Notes: a model not told the origin generated them from the sequence alone. DNA of 64,000 nt from Thalassotalea sp. PP2-459 (GCF_001913705.1 NZ_MKQD01000077.1:46053-110052), one strand, 5' to 3'; positions 39,938 through 50,406 are shown, counted from the first letter of the stretch. Numbers and translations are program-made.

Positions 39938-40765
39938 ATCGTCAAGATAATGTGCGTGGTAATATTGCGTTAAGCGTATTTTTTCTTCCCCTTCATACCA
40001 ACGTAAACGCGGTGCTAAATAATTAGGTTGTTTAGCTTCTTGTGATAACAACTGGTTAATGCGATGAATAACTTGTTTTCCCCAATCATTATCTGAACAT
40101 GCAAAGTGTACAGGTAAATAGTCACTTGATGAGAGTTCATCTAATGAGATCGTTGAATAATTACTTGAAAGTCCAAGCATATGTTTAGCGTAATTTATCA
40201 CGGGCGGGTACTCTATTAACATGTCGAAACGGCGACGAAAAAACATACGTATTAGACTGTTATAGTTATTTTGCCAAACAACACGGTTATCTGATAAATG
40301 TACAGCTAGAATATCATTAATGACCCTTGGATAGCGTTGCGTGGCGACACCTATCCTTGTATCACTAGCTTTGAGTATAGAGACTAAAGAAACAGAAGGT
40401 TGATACTTTAAACTGGGAAAGTCATCTTGATGATAAATAAGTTGATGGGGTAATAAAAAGCTGTTTGTGTTTGATAGTAATGCGGGGGTATTAGACAGTG
40501 CAGAAGGTGAGCATACTTTGGTTTTTTTGGTAAATTCTCGGCGTAAGCGTTGTGTATTCATCACCACTTTTTTATGGTGGTACGATGGCATTTGCAAGAT
40601 TATTTGATCAAGCAAACTATCGTAAATTCCTTGGCCTTTATCGGGCCCTTGTAAAATATAAAAAGGTGGCCAATCGACTATTCGCCATGTAATGGTTTCA
40701 TTGGCTTGCGCACAAGCATGAAAAAACGTTAATACGATGCCGGTAAGAAAAAGTTTATTAAGCAA
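39911..40765 (-). CDS. Periplasmic solute-binding-like protein (TIGR02285-like)
   Basis: 284 residues: a signal peptide (KLFLTGIVLTFFHACAQA) followed by a type-II periplasmic-binding fold. The opening TITWRIVDWPPFYILQGPDKGQG is typical of the family related to bacterial extracellular solute-binding protein 3, although no ABC permease lies nearby. Such orphan proteins are numerous in Alteromonadales and their ligands are unknown. Its 3' end is shared with the ribBX terminator. Confidence 0.75.
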   Translation of the reverse strand: MLNKLFLTGIVLTFFHACAQANETITWRIVDWPPFYILQGPDKGQGIYDSLLDQIILQMPSYHHKKVVMNTQRLRREFTKKTKVCSPSALSNTPALLSNTNSFLLPHQLIYHQDDFPSLKYQPSVSLVSILKASDTRIGVATQRYPRVINDILAVHLSDNRVVWQNNYNSLIRMFFRRRFDMLIEYPPVINYAKHMLGLSSNYSTISLDELSSSDYLPVHFACSDNDWGKQVIHRINQLLSQEAKQPNYLAPRLRWYEGEEKIRLTQYYHAHYLDDKKTPFVSR

Positions 40766-40862
40766 TACAACAACTTATTTTTTATATACTATCGTAAATG
40801 ATGTAACCATACGCTATCAGAGCGTTTGGTTACATTCAACATTTGATTAACAAAATGAGGTT

Positions 40863-42404
40863 TTATTTTAATTGAACCGGATCTCGTCTGTGTTGTGTTG
40901 CTTGTTCGTAACTGTATGCTGCTTCTATTAATGTACCTTCTTGTAAAAATCCTCCAATGAACGATATACCCACCGGTAAATGCTTAACAAAGCCCATAGG
41001 AACGGTAATATGTGGATAACCAGCTATTGCAGGAGCGCTTGAAGCAGCACCAAGATAATGGTCTCCGTTTACATGATCAATTTTCCAAGCAGGGCCTGTT
41101 GTTGGAGCAACTAAAAGATCTAATTTGTGATCGTTTAACAACTTGTCTATGCCATCTTTTTGTGTCGCTTGTTTAGCACTTTTTAATGCCGTGAGATAAT
41201 CTTGAGCAGTTAATGCCGCTTTTGATTGGGCCATTTGCATTATTTCTTGAGCAAAATGTGGCATCACTTCTTCAGCATTTTTTTGGTTAAACTCAATGAT
41301 CGCTCCCAGTGATTTAGGTAATCCTTTTGATGTATTTGCCAAGTATGAGTTTAAATCTGCCTTGAATTCATAGAGCAATACTTCAAATTCATTGCCACCC
41401 CATGTATCTTTAGTTTCAAAAGTAATATCATCGATGATGATTGCGCCTTGGGCACGAAGATCTTTTATTGCTTGTTCGAAGGTACTATCTAATTTATTGT
41501 GATACCCCATTAAATTTCTAACTACACCTATTCGTTTGCCAGCCAAACCGTCTTTTTTAAGATGCTTTACATAATCGACAGTCGATGCAACGGGTGCAGG
41601 GTCGTGTTTATCAATAGCCGTCATAGCGCTTAGCATAATAACGGCATCGCTTACTGTTTGTGCCATTGGGCCAGCGGTATCTTGGCTATGTGCAATAGGA
41701 ATTATGCCACTGCGGCTCACCGTACCAAGTGTAGGTTTGATGCCGACAATACCGTTAATAGCAGCCGGACAGGTAACTGAACCATCAGTTTCCGTACCAA
41801 CGGCTAATACAGCAAAATCTGCAGCGATAGCAACACCAGAGCCTGAACTTGAGCCACATGGACTACGTGTTACATCGTGCGCATTTTTAGTTTGACCATA
41901 CATGCTACTCCAACCGCTAGATGACGATGTTGAGCGGAAGTTTGCCCACTCGCTAAGGTTAGTTTTACCAAGAATAATTGCACCAGCGTTAAGCAACTGT
42001 TTAACTAAAAATGCATTATTGGCGGGAAAATGTTCTTTAAGTGCTAATGAGCCTGCGCTATTTGACATATCATCTGTGGTATCAATATTATCTTTCAATA
42101 ACACAGGGATACCGTGAAGAGGGCCGGTTAATCCATGTTGTTTAAATTGCTTATCTAAAACTTTTGCACGGGTAAGGGCGTGTGGGTTAATTTGAGAAAC
42201 GGCATTAAGGGCTGCGCCTTGTTTATCGTGTTGTTTGATACGTGCTAAATAATGCTTAACCAATTGCTCGCTAGTAAGTGTTTCTTGTTTAAACTGTTGG
42301 TGAATGGTGGTAATTTTTGTCTCTGTGGTAGGTAGGGTATTCGTATTTGCTTGCGTAGATAATATCTGACCAAGCAAAAACAGCATGACAGTGAGTATGC
42401 GCAT
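40863..42404 (-). CDS. Exported amidase-signature family hydrolase
   Basis: A 513-residue amidase with a signal peptide (ILTVMLFLLGQILSTQAN). The Ser-cisSer-Lys triad is visible: Lys in PVLLKDNIDTT, the cis-Ser in GSSSGSGVAIAADFA and the nucleophile Ser in GTETDGSVTCPAA. It is close in layout to periplasmic peptide amidases and GatA-like hydrolases; the substrate is not known. A 97-base gap separates it from the solute-binding gene, so co-transcription is possible but not shown. Confidence 0.9.
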   Translation of the reverse strand: MRILTVMLFLLGQILSTQANTNTLPTTETKITTIHQQFKQETLTSEQLVKHYLARIKQHDKQGAALNAVSQINPHALTRAKVLDKQFKQHGLTGPLHGIPVLLKDNIDTTDDMSNSAGSLALKEHFPANNAFLVKQLLNAGAIILGKTNLSEWANFRSTSSSSGWSSMYGQTKNAHDVTRSPCGSSSGSGVAIAADFAVLAVGTETDGSVTCPAAINGIVGIKPTLGTVSRSGIIPIAHSQDTAGPMAQTVSDAVIMLSAMTAIDKHDPAPVASTVDYVKHLKKDGLAGKRIGVVRNLMGYHNKLDSTFEQAIKDLRAQGAIIIDDITFETKDTWGGNEFEVLLYEFKADLNSYLANTSKGLPKSLGAIIEFNQKNAEEVMPHFAQEIMQMAQSKAALTAQDYLTALKSAKQATQKDGIDKLLNDHKLDLLVAPTTGPAWKIDHVNGDHYLGAASSAPAIAGYPHITVPMGFVKHLPVGISFIGGFLQEGTLIEAAYSYEQATQHRRDPVQLK

Positions 42405-42517
42405 AGTGATCCTTAATTATTATTTTTTGTTTTTATAACGTAGCGCAGAACTTATTGTCCAGAAAATTGAAAAATTAAGTAAACGAAAAAAAGTGGCAAC
42501 TGTGCAGCAAGGGTTAC

Positions 42518-42568
42518 AAAAAACGCTGTGCTTTACTGTTATATCGGATGATTTGAGCACAACGTTTT
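42518..42568 (-). terminator. Intrinsic terminator after dxs
   Basis: On the minus strand AAAACGTTGTGCT pairs (one G-U) with AGCACAGCGTTTT around a long loop and is followed by T residues, eight bases after the dxs stop. Confidence 0.7.
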
Positions 42569-42575
42569 AAACTTG

Positions 42576-44438
42576 TTAATCGAGAAAAGCATTAACTTTA
42601 GCGATTATTCCTTTTGAGTCTAAGCCAAGTTCTTGATGAATTTCGTTTTGCGTACCGTGTTTAATAAACTGATCAGGTAAACCAATATTTAAAATACTCA
42701 CTTGAACTTTTTTACTGAGTAAGTACTCATTAACTGCTGAACCAGCGCCACCCGATATAGCATTGTCTTCTATCGTAACTATTACATCATGTTGTTGCGC
42801 AATTGTTTCGAGTAGTGTTTCATCTAATGGTTTTACAAAACGCATATCAACAAGTGTTGCATCAAAATGTGTTGCTGCAATGTTAGCTTCTGTCAGCATG
42901 GTACCAAAATTAAGAAAAGCGACTTTATCACCTTGGCTGATAAGTTTCGCTTTACCTATCTCAATGGTTTCGGTTAATGCAGGTAATTCAACACCAATAG
43001 CGTTACCTCTAGGGTAACGAACGGCCGCTGGTTGATTGGCTTTATGACCGGTTGTTAGCATTAATTGGCATTCACGTTCATCTGATGGTGTCATGATGAT
43101 TAAATTAGGAATACAGCGCATAAAACTAAGATCAAATGCCCCTTGATGTGTAGGACCATCTGCGCCAACAATACCAGCTCTATCTATGGCAAATAATACT
43201 GGCAAATTTTGTATTGCGATATCGTGGATCAATTGATCATAACCACGTTGAAGAAAACTGGAATAAATGGCTACAATCGCGTTATTACCACCAATGGCAA
43301 GCCCAGCAGCAAACGTGACAGCATGCTGCTCTGCAATGGCAACATCGTAATACTTTTCAGGAAAACGCTGGCTAAACTCAACCATACCTGAACCTTCACG
43401 CATAGCTGGCGTTATAGCTGCTAGTTTTTCATCCACTTCTGCCATTCTGCATAGCCAATCGCCAAAAATTTTCGAATAAGTAGGTAAGCTTGGCGGACTT
43501 TTTGGTAACCCTGTTTCAGATGGATTAAATTTTGGTACAGCATGATACTTTATTGGATCTTGCTCTGCTGCTTGGAAGCCTTTACCTTTTTTAGTGGCAA
43601 TATGCAGTATTTGCGGCCCTTTAAGGTTGCGCATGTTACTAATAGTATTCACTAAGCCAGTAACGTCATGACCGTCAATTGGGCCAATATAATTAAACCC
43701 TAACTCTTCAAAAAAGGTGCTGGGCACGACCATACCTTTTAAGTGCTCTTCAGCGCGACTTGCGAGTTCTTTAATGGGGGGAATATTATTTAATAAGCGT
43801 TTACTGCCTTCTCTAAATCCCGTGTAAAAGCTACCCGATAACATTTTCGCTAAATGATTATTTAACGCGCCTACATTTTCAGAAATCGACATTTCATTGT
43901 CGTTTAAAATCACCAACATATCTTTGTGAATATCACCAGCATGGTTTAATGCTTCAAAGGCCATTCCTGCCGTCATGGCACCATCACCTATGACAGCCAC
44001 AACTTTTCTATTTTTTCCTTCTTTTTCTGCGGCAACGGCTAATCCTAGTGCGGCTGAAATTGAAGTACTTGAATGACCAACACTAAGCACATCATATTCA
44101 CTTTCTTCACGCCAAGGAAAAGGGTGAAGACCATCTTTTTGACGAATAGTATGGAGCTGATCACGCCTGCCAGTAAGAATTTTATGAGGATATGCTTGGT
44201 GGCCTACATCCCAAATTAAATGATCAAAAGGCGTATTGTAAACATAGTGCAAAGCAACCGTTAATTCTATTGTGCCGAGGCCAGATGCAAAATGACCACT
44301 ACTTTTGCTGACAGAGTTAAGCAAATAGCGACGTAACTCATCACTGGCATTTGGTAATTGATCGGGCGATAACTTACGCAAATTATCGGGCGTATCAATT
44401 TTTGAGAGTAGCGGGTAATCGTTTAGATTTATCGTCAT
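42576..44438 (-). CDS. dxs: 1-deoxy-D-xylulose-5-phosphate synthase
   Basis: The thiamine-diphosphate enzyme that joins pyruvate and glyceraldehyde-3-phosphate, the entry to the MEP isoprenoid pathway. The 620 residues are of family length. [16 protein letters not shown] holds the conserved His, and [20 protein letters not shown] carries the ThDP metal motif GDG...[18 protein letters not shown] and MRFVKPLD mark the pyrimidine and C-terminal domains. It is third in the xseB-ispA-dxs operon. Confidence 0.98.
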   Translation of the reverse strand: MTINLNDYPLLSKIDTPDNLRKLSPDQLPNASDELRRYLLNSVSKSSGHFASGLGTIELTVALHYVYNTPFDHLIWDVGHQAYPHKILTGRRDQLHTIRQKDGLHPFPWREESEYDVLSVGHSSTSISAALGLAVAAEKEGKNRKVVAVIGDGAMTAGMAFEALNHAGDIHKDMLVILNDNEMSISENVGALNNHLAKMLSGSFYTGFREGSKRLLNNIPPIKELASRAEEHLKGMVVPSTFFEELGFNYIGPIDGHDVTGLVNTISNMRNLKGPQILHIATKKGKGFQAAEQDPIKYHAVPKFNPSETGLPKSPPSLPTYSKIFGDWLCRMAEVDEKLAAITPAMREGSGMVEFSQRFPEKYYDVAIAEQHAVTFAAGLAIGGNNAIVAIYSSFLQRGYDQLIHDIAIQNLPVLFAIDRAGIVGADGPTHQGAFDLSFMRCIPNLIIMTPSDERECQLMLTTGHKANQPAAVRYPRGNAIGVELPALTETIEIGKAKLISQGDKVAFLNFGTMLTEANIAATHFDATLVDMRFVKPLDETLLETIAQQHDVIVTIEDNAISGGAGSAVNEYLLSKKVQVSILNIGLPDQFIKHGTQNEIHQELGLDSKGIIAKVNAFLD

Positions 44439-44459
44439 AGTTGTTCGTTTTAATAGAAC

Positions 44460-45350
44460 CTAGCTCGTTCGTTGAATTATAAATGTCGCAAAGTCTGACA
44501 AATTTTGAGTATTGTAAGGCAATCTACGCAAAGCTTGAAGTGATTGTTGAAACAAGTCGTCTGCTTTTTGTTGCGCACCTTGTAAACCCAATAATGAAGG
44601 GTAGGTACTCTTGTTTGCTTCTAGGTCAGATCCTGTTGGCTTTCCAAGCTCTTCTTCACTAGAGGTAATATCAATAATATCATCGCGTACTTGATAAGCT
44701 AAGCCAACATGCTGTGCATATTCTTTTAGTGCCTGTTTTTCACCGGTTGTAACATTAGGTGCACATTCCGCTGCCATTAACACGGCAGCTTGCAATAAAG
44801 CGCCGGTTTTTAAATGATGTAGTTGTTCAAGTGCAGCCAACGTAATACAGCTATCAGTTGCTGAAAGATCTAAAGCTTGGCCACCGCACATGCCTTGATA
44901 GCCAGCCGCATCAACCAGTAATTTCATTAAGGTTAATTGTTTTCTTTTTACTTGTTCTGAAAAAGGGTGGTTTATTAAAATATCAAACGCAAGTGTTTGT
45001 AGACTATCGCCGGCAAGAATCGCGGTAGCCTCATCGAAAGCTTTATGACATGTTGGTTTACCGCGACGTAAATCATCGTCATCCATGGCGGGTAAGTCAT
45101 CATGTAATAATGAATAGGCGTGAATGCACTCAATTGCTGCAGCAATTCCATCAATATCTTCTATTGATGCGCCAAGAGACTCACCTGTAATGTAAGCAAG
45201 AAATGGCCGCATACGCTTACCACCAATGAGTAAACCGTAGCGCATGGCATCATGTAATTGTTGGTCATTAACGGCAATATTGTCTAATGCGTTTATAAGG
45301 TATTGATCAATACGTTGTTGGTATTGGGGTAATCCTAACAAGTGTTGCAC
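44460..45350 (-). CDS. ispA: Farnesyl diphosphate synthase (short-chain polyprenyl synthase)
   Basis: It condenses dimethylallyl and isopentenyl diphosphates to farnesyl diphosphate. The 296 residues include the first aspartate-rich motif in HDDLPAMDDDDLRRGKPTCH (about residue 83) and the second in YQVRDDIIDI (~225). Product length is inferred from the family and from the position between xseB and dxs. It begins after a three-base gap from xseB. Confidence 0.97.
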   Translation of the reverse strand: MQHLLGLPQYQQRIDQYLINALDNIAVNDQQLHDAMRYGLLIGGKRMRPFLAYITGESLGASIEDIDGIAAAIECIHAYSLLHDDLPAMDDDDLRRGKPTCHKAFDEATAILAGDSLQTLAFDILINHPFSEQVKRKQLTLMKLLVDAAGYQGMCGGQALDLSATDSCITLAALEQLHHLKTGALLQAAVLMAAECAPNVTTGEKQALKEYAQHVGLAYQVRDDIIDITSSEEELGKPTGSDLEANKSTYPSLLGLQGAQQKADDLFQQSLQALRRLPYNTQNLSDFATFIIQRTS

Positions 45351-45353
45351 TGG

Positions 45354-45596
45354 CTATAGCTCGTTTGATTCAAATGTTTCTAATGCTGACTTTTCTTGTC
45401 GTTGCATCAAAATTTGCACTTTTTGTTCAGCGTCTTTCAGTTTTTCTTGGCTAACTTGGCTTAATGCTAAGCCGCGTTCAAATAAGGTCATTGAGTCTTC
45501 TAGATTCAATTCGCCTTTTTCAAGTTGATCGACAATTGTTTCAAGCTCTTTTAACGCTTCTTCAAAACTTAAGTTCTCAATTTTTTTACGTGCCAT
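45354..45596 (-). CDS. xseB: Exodeoxyribonuclease VII small subunit
   Basis: An 80-residue helical subunit of the single-strand nuclease ExoVII, recognised by LSFEEALKELETIVDQLEKGELNLEDSMTLFERG. Several small subunits wrap the large XseA. The ATG at 45596 gives the normal family length, whereas the longer frame would need a TTG at 45608. First gene of the xseB-ispA-dxs operon, divergent from pomAB. Confidence 0.96.
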   Translation of the reverse strand: MARKKIENLSFEEALKELETIVDQLEKGELNLEDSMTLFERGLALSQVSQEKLKDAEQKVQILMQRQEKSALETFESNEL

Positions 45597-45708
45597 GATC
45601 TCGCTCAAACCGCGCCTTTTTATAAGTAACGCGCAAGATACCTTAGCTGTGCGCTTTGTTCAACTGAGCAACTAAATTACTTTCAATGAAATAAAGTGAA
45701 AATATTTG

Positions 45709-45735
45709 TTAAGTTATTGACAATATGGGCGATAA
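45709..45735 (+). promoter_or_regulatory. Candidate sigma-28 (FliA) promoter of pomAB
   Basis: TTAAGTTA at 45709-45716, 11 bases, then GGCGATAA at 45728-45735 matches the flagellar consensus TAAAGTTT-N11-GCCGATAA at 13 of 16 positions. It lies about 105 bases before pomA. Confidence 0.5.
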
Positions 45736-45840
45736 TATAAGTATTCTCGTGATAGATTATAATGCAGTCGCGAATTAATACGCCTTAGGTTATTATCATT
45801 ATCGGGCTAGCAATTTAGCAACATTTTTTCGGAGGCTTGT

Positions 45841-46605
45841 GTGGATTTAGCTACGCTACTAGGAATTTTAGGTGCCATTGGGTTCGTGGTCATGGCCATG
45901 GTATTGGGCGGCGACATCAATATGTTTATTGATACCCAATCCATACTTATCGTATTTTGTGGCTCTACTTTTGTTGTACTTGCGAATTATAACCTTGGCC
46001 AATTCTTTGGTATTGGCAAGATTATGGGCAAGGCCTTTATGTTTAAGATTGAAAAGCCTGATGAGTTAATTGAAAAGTCGGTTGAAATGGCTGATGCTGC
46101 TCGAAAAGGTGGCTTTTTAGCTTTAGAAGAAGCTGAAATATCCAATGCCTTTATGCAAAAAGGTGTTGATATGCTGGTTGATGGCCACGACGCTGATGTG
46201 GTTAGAGGTACACTGCAAAAAGATATTAACTTAACAACAGAGCGACATGAAACCGGTATAGGAATGCTGTCGGCATTAGCCGAAATTGCACCAGCAATGG
46301 GTATGATTGGTACCTTAATTGGTCTGGTTGCGATGCTTTCAAATATGGATGATCCTAAAGCGATTGGCCCAGCAATGGCGGTTGCATTATTAACTACTCT
46401 TTATGGTGCTTTTTTGGCTAATGTCATTGCTATACCTATCGCGAATAAATTAAAGCTACGTATGGCAGAAGAAAAACTCAACCAAGAACTTATTTTAGAC
46501 GCTGTGCTTGGCATTCAAGACGGGCAAAATCCGCGCGTAATTGAAGGGTTGTTGAAAAACTACCTTGCTGAAAGTAAACGAGCCGTTAATACAACAGAAG
46601 AGTAG
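45841..46605 (+). CDS. pomA: Sodium-type flagellar stator protein PomA
   Basis: The 254-residue, four-helix stator subunit that surrounds PomB and pushes on the flagellar rotor. Helices 3 and 4 appear at about residues 150-170 and 180-200 (EIAPAMGMIGTLIGLVAML, AMAVALLTTLYGAFLANV). The cytoplasmic loop carries conserved charges that contact FliG. GGAGG sits five bases before the GTG start. It forms an operon with pomB, with an 11-base gap. Confidence 0.97.
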   Translation: MDLATLLGILGAIGFVVMAMVLGGDINMFIDTQSILIVFCGSTFVVLANYNLGQFFGIGKIMGKAFMFKIEKPDELIEKSVEMADAARKGGFLALEEAEISNAFMQKGVDMLVDGHDADVVRGTLQKDINLTTERHETGIGMLSALAEIAPAMGMIGTLIGLVAMLSNMDDPKAIGPAMAVALLTTLYGAFLANVIAIPIANKLKLRMAEEKLNQELILDAVLGIQDGQNPRVIEGLLKNYLAESKRAVNTTEE

Positions 46606-46616
46606 GGAGCTAGCAT

Positions 46617-47573
46617 ATGGCAAATCCTCCTGAGTGTAAATGTCCACCACCTGGCCTACCGCCATGGATGGGTACCTTTGCCGATCTTATGTCATTATTG
46701 ATGTGCTTCTTTGTTTTATTATTATCTTTTTCTGAAATGGACGTGCTGAAGTTTAAGCAAATTGCAGGGTCAATGAAATTTGCTTTTGGGGTACAAAATA
46801 AAATTGAAGTAAAAGATATTCCCAAAGGCACCAGTATTATTGCGCAAGAATTTAGGCCTGGTAAACCTGAGCCCACGCCTATTGAGGTGATCCAACAACA
46901 AACAGTCGAAATGACCCAACAAATGTTAGAATTTCAGGCGGGTGATGAAACTTCTGCTGGTGGTCGCCAAGAACAGCGTGGTACTGAACGGGGCGGACAA
47001 TCACAAAGTACGGCTGATGAAATGTCAGCGCAGGCGCGACAAAAAGCCAGTGATGAGTTAGAACAGGCATCACAAGAACAAGTAAATGAACTGGTTAAAA
47101 AAATCGCAGATCAACTTGAACAGCAAATACAAGACGGCGCTATTGAGTTAGAGCAATTGGGTCAACAAATCATTATTCGTATCAGAGAAAATGGTTCTTT
47201 CCCCTCTGGTTCCGCTTTTTTACAGCCTCAGTTTCGTCCTATTATTCAAGAGATTGGCGAGTTATTAAATACAGTGCCAGGTGAAATTATGGTATCTGGT
47301 CATACGGATAATCGCGGTATTAGTTCTGAGTTATTCACCTCAAATTGGGATTTATCAAGCAAGCGAGCAGTAGCCATTGCGCATGAGCTAGTTAACGTTG
47401 ATGGCTTTGATCCGTCAAGAATGATTGTCGCAGGGCATGCTGATGCGAAACCGTTAGTGCCTAATAACAACGCGCTTAATCGTCGCCGTAATCGCCGGGT
47501 TGAAATTGCGATTAATCAAGGCAAAGCAAAAGAAACAGAGCCAGTGTCGATTATTTCTAGTGAGTCACAATAG
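46617..47573 (+). CDS. pomB: Sodium-type flagellar stator protein PomB
   Basis: A 318-residue stator subunit: one membrane helix with the ion-carrying aspartate in TFADLMSLLMCFFVLLLSF (Asp23), a periplasmic linker with coiled-coil potential and many Gln, and a C-terminal OmpA-like peptidoglycan-binding domain (~190-300, with VSGHTDNRG and NRRRNRRVEIAI). Sodium rather than proton specificity is inferred from similarity to Vibrio PomB and the marine setting. AGGGAG precedes the ATG. Confidence 0.96.
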   Translation: MANPPECKCPPPGLPPWMGTFADLMSLLMCFFVLLLSFSEMDVLKFKQIAGSMKFAFGVQNKIEVKDIPKGTSIIAQEFRPGKPEPTPIEVIQQQTVEMTQQMLEFQAGDETSAGGRQEQRGTERGGQSQSTADEMSAQARQKASDELEQASQEQVNELVKKIADQLEQQIQDGAIELEQLGQQIIIRIRENGSFPSGSAFLQPQFRPIIQEIGELLNTVPGEIMVSGHTDNRGISSELFTSNWDLSSKRAVAIAHELVNVDGFDPSRMIVAGHADAKPLVPNNNALNRRRNRRVEIAINQGKAKETEPVSIISSESQ

Positions 47574-47601
47574 TCAAAGTACTAGCTCAACACCCTAATT
47601 C

Positions 47602-47630
47602 AAAAGGATCGCTTAGCGATCCTTTTTTTT
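47602..47630 (+). terminator. Intrinsic terminator after pomAB
   Basis: An 11-pair stem (AAAAGGATCGC with GCGATCCTTTT) with a three-base loop ends in eight T residues. Confidence 0.97.
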
Positions 47631-47688
47631 CGCACATTTATCTTGCTTGATGTATAATCCGCGCCACCAAAATTCCGGATAAGTTGTT

Positions 47689-49143
47689 ATGAGATTTATT
47701 ATTAAGCTTCAGGCTGAAATTGCGATTAAAAGTAGACCTGTACGTAAACGTTTCACTAAGATTTTAGAATCAAATATAAAAAACGTTTTACGTCGCGTAG
47801 ATGAGCAGGTTACGTCAAAAATTAATTGGGACAGTATTGAAGTAAATAGTAAAAATAACTCTGTAGAAAATCGCGAAAAATTAGTGAACGCATTAACGTG
47901 TATTCCTGGGGTTGCGATGATCATTGAAGTGCAACAACGTGAATTTACCGATTTACATGACATCTTTGAAAAAACACTTGAAGTACACGGCAAACATATT
48001 GAAAACAAAACTTTTTGTGTACGTGTAAAACGTACCGGAGAACATGATTTTTCTTCACTACAAGCTGAGCAATATGTTGGCGGCGGGCTTAATCAAGCAG
48101 TTGACTCTGCAAAAGTACAACTGAAAAAACCTGATGTAACCGTTCGGTTAGAAATCAAGCATAAAGATTTGTTTATTGTCACTGAACGTCATAAAGGCTT
48201 GGGCGGGTTTCCAATTGCAACTCAAGAAGATGTTCTTTCGTTAATGTCTGGTGGATTTGATTCAGGTGTTTCAAGTTATCAAATGATCAAAAAAGGCGCA
48301 CGTACCCATTACTGCTTTTTTAATCTAGGTGGCTCGGCGCACGAAGTAGGTGTGAAAGAAGTAAGCCATTTTCTGTGGAATAAATTCGGAGCATCACATC
48401 GAGTAAAGTTTTTTGCAGTTGATTTTGAACCTGTTGTTGCCGAAATTTTAGAAAACATTGAAAACGGTCAAATGGGCGTAATTTTAAAGCGTATGATGAT
48501 GCGCGCGGCTGCAAAAATTGCTGAAAAACGTGGTATACAAGCGCTTGTTACCGGTGAAGCATTAGGGCAAGTTTCTAGTCAAACCTTGACTAATTTAAAT
48601 GTCATTGATCGTGTGACTGACACATTAATATTACGTCCGTTAGCTGCTTATGATAAACAAGATATTATCGATATTGCACGCGCAATTGGCACCGAAGATT
48701 TTGCTAAAACTATTCCTGAATATTGTGGTGTGATTTCTAAAAAGCCAACAGTTAAAGCGGTACTATCGAAAATAGAAGCGGAAGAAGAAAATTTTGATTT
48801 TTCCATTCTTGATCGGGTTGTTGAAGAAACTCGAATTTTTGACATAAAAGACATAGGTGAGCAAACCGAGCAAGAAATTCATGCTGTTGAAGCAGTATCT
48901 GAGCTAGGTGACGGTGCTATTGTATTAGATATTCGAAGCCCTGAAGAAGAAGACGAACGTCCGCTCGAGATAGAGCATGTAACCGTGCAACATTTACCGT
49001 TTTTTAAATTAGCCACCCAATTTGGTGACTTAGATCAAACCAAACAATATTATTTGTATTGTGAACAAGGTGTAATGAGCAAGTTACAGGCTCTATACTT
49101 GATTGATATTGGCTTTGACAACGTTAAGGTTTACCGGCCTTAA
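47689..49143 (+). CDS. thiI: tRNA 4-thiouridine synthase / thiamine sulfur carrier ThiI
   Basis: It makes s4U8 in tRNA and passes sulfur to the thiazole of thiamine. The 484 residues carry an N-terminal ferredoxin-like plus THUMP part (~1-165), the PP-loop [14 protein letters not shown] near residue 182, and a C-terminal rhodanese domain with the persulfide cysteine in [10 protein letters not shown]. The rhodanese domain is the enterobacterial form, needed for both activities. It has its own leader after the pomAB terminator. Confidence 0.98.
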   Translation: MRFIIKLQAEIAIKSRPVRKRFTKILESNIKNVLRRVDEQVTSKINWDSIEVNSKNNSVENREKLVNALTCIPGVAMIIEVQQREFTDLHDIFEKTLEVHGKHIENKTFCVRVKRTGEHDFSSLQAEQYVGGGLNQAVDSAKVQLKKPDVTVRLEIKHKDLFIVTERHKGLGGFPIATQEDVLSLMSGGFDSGVSSYQMIKKGARTHYCFFNLGGSAHEVGVKEVSHFLWNKFGASHRVKFFAVDFEPVVAEILENIENGQMGVILKRMMMRAAAKIAEKRGIQALVTGEALGQVSSQTLTNLNVIDRVTDTLILRPLAAYDKQDIIDIARAIGTEDFAKTIPEYCGVISKKPTVKAVLSKIEAEEENFDFSILDRVVEETRIFDIKDIGEQTEQEIHAVEAVSELGDGAIVLDIRSPEEEDERPLEIEHVTVQHLPFFKLATQFGDLDQTKQYYLYCEQGVMSKLQALYLIDIGFDNVKVYRP

Positions 49144-49159
49144 CAAGTAAAACTATCAA

Positions 49160-50053
49160 TTAGTATGCTTGGCTGACTTGTTGATACAGTGACAAGTTAT
49201 TTGGTACTTCTAGTTGATGTTGCTTTGCCAACTCTACAATATAGCCATTGATATGTTCAATTTCAGTGGCTTTATTTTGTTGAAAATCCGCTCGCATGGA
49301 AGAACAATTTTTAGCAGTAATCGATGCAACCTTAAGCACATTGTTGATCAATTGCTGCAATTCTAGTTTGATATTTTCCGCCGCAGCGACTTGCGTAATT
49401 TCATAACAAATTTTATTTATTAACGCTTGGTACTGTGGCTTGAGTAATTCACCGTTATCAATATTATTGAGTGCAGTAATGGGGTTTATTACGCAATTGA
49501 TGGCTAATTTTATCCATTGATGATAAGCAATATTATCCTGCCAAATTACACTCGGTAAGGCTTGATTCAATATAGTTGTTGGTGTTTGATGTTCTGCTTT
49601 TGTTACCTGTTGCAACTTACCTAGTTGGCTTTGACCTATACCTGTATGGGTGATAGCAAAGTTATCCGTTTTTTTGCTGCCATGGGTAGTAAGCAAGGTA
49701 AGGACAGTTTGCTTAGGTAGTACAGCATGAATATCGCTTGGTGCAATAATGCCGTTATGGCATAAAATGACCGTTGCTTTTTCATTTAAGTAAGCTTGAT
49801 ACTGCTTTAATGCAGGTAAAATATCATAAGCCTTTAAACACAAGAGTACGATATCTGCAAGTTGAAGTTGTTCTTTATTTATGATGTTAAGTGGTATCAC
49901 CGATAACTGATTATCGTAGGTGGTCAGTGACATATTAGTGTCAGTAATAACTGCACGTTGTGAACATAATAATGCTGGGGAATGCTTAGTGATAACTAAG
50001 TGTGAATACCATAATAAACCGATTGCACCTTGTCCTATTACGACTATTTTCAT
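49160..50053 (-). CDS. panE: 2-dehydropantoate 2-reductase (ketopantoate reductase)
   Basis: An NADPH enzyme that reduces ketopantoate to pantoate on the way to coenzyme A. Starting at the ATG at 50053 it has 297 residues and opens with the dinucleotide motif MKIVVIGQGAIGLL. The catalytic Lys lies in HQWIKLAINCVINPITAL, and the conserved Glu is in the C-terminal ATEIEHINGYI. The start codon overlaps the stop of the VanZ-like gene (ATGA), so the two are co-translated. The upstream in-frame extension is not needed. Confidence 0.92.
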   Translation of the reverse strand: MKIVVIGQGAIGLLWYSHLVITKHSPALLCSQRAVITDTNMSLTTYDNQLSVIPLNIINKEQLQLADIVLLCLKAYDILPALKQYQAYLNEKATVILCHNGIIAPSDIHAVLPKQTVLTLLTTHGSKKTDNFAITHTGIGQSQLGKLQQVTKAEHQTPTTILNQALPSVIWQDNIAYHQWIKLAINCVINPITALNNIDNGELLKPQYQALINKICYEITQVAAAENIKLELQQLINNVLKVASITAKNCSSMRADFQQNKATEIEHINGYIVELAKQHQLEVPNNLSLYQQVSQAY

Positions 50054-50406
50054 CAACGTACTCGCTGGAAATACATTAACTTGAGCCACTTTAATGTGAC
50101 AAAGGTTAAAATACCGACGGTGTCGGCAATAAAATCACTTAGCTCAGGGTTTCTGAAACCTAAATACCATTGCCCAATTTCTGTAAGTGCAGCATAACAA
50201 ATTAATGCGATAGATAATGTGATCAAAGGAAAACGGCAAGCACTATTTAGAAACCAAGTTAATAGAAAAAATCCTAGCATATGACCAATAGAGTCGATAT
50301 CAGTTCCCCGGTTAATAATAGCCTCTAAATCTTTGGCGAGTAGGCTTACACTAGCGATTATAAGGATAAAAACAAATAAAATAAGCAAAAGCTTTTGGCT
50401 GTTCAT
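50053..50406 (-). CDS. VanZ-like small membrane protein
   Basis: 117 residues with three to four helices (LLLILFVLIIASVSLLA, HMLGFFLLTWFLNSAC and LSIALICYAALTEIGQWYLG). The H-x11-14 spacing and the EIGQWYLGFRNPELSDFIADTVG segment are the core of the VanZ family. VanZ proteins give teicoplanin resistance in some Gram-positives, but in Gram-negatives the role is unknown. It is coupled to panE downstream. Confidence 0.83.
   Translation of the reverse strand: MNSQKLLLILFVFILIIASVSLLAKDLEAIINRGTDIDSIGHMLGFFLLTWFLNSACRFPLITLSIALICYAALTEIGQWYLGFRNPELSDFIADTVGILTFVTLKWLKLMYFQRVR

Noticed and set aside
45717..45722. TTGACA as a sigma-70 promoter for pomA
   Set aside because: No acceptable -10 hexamer at 16-18 bases; the overlapping sigma-28 match is better.
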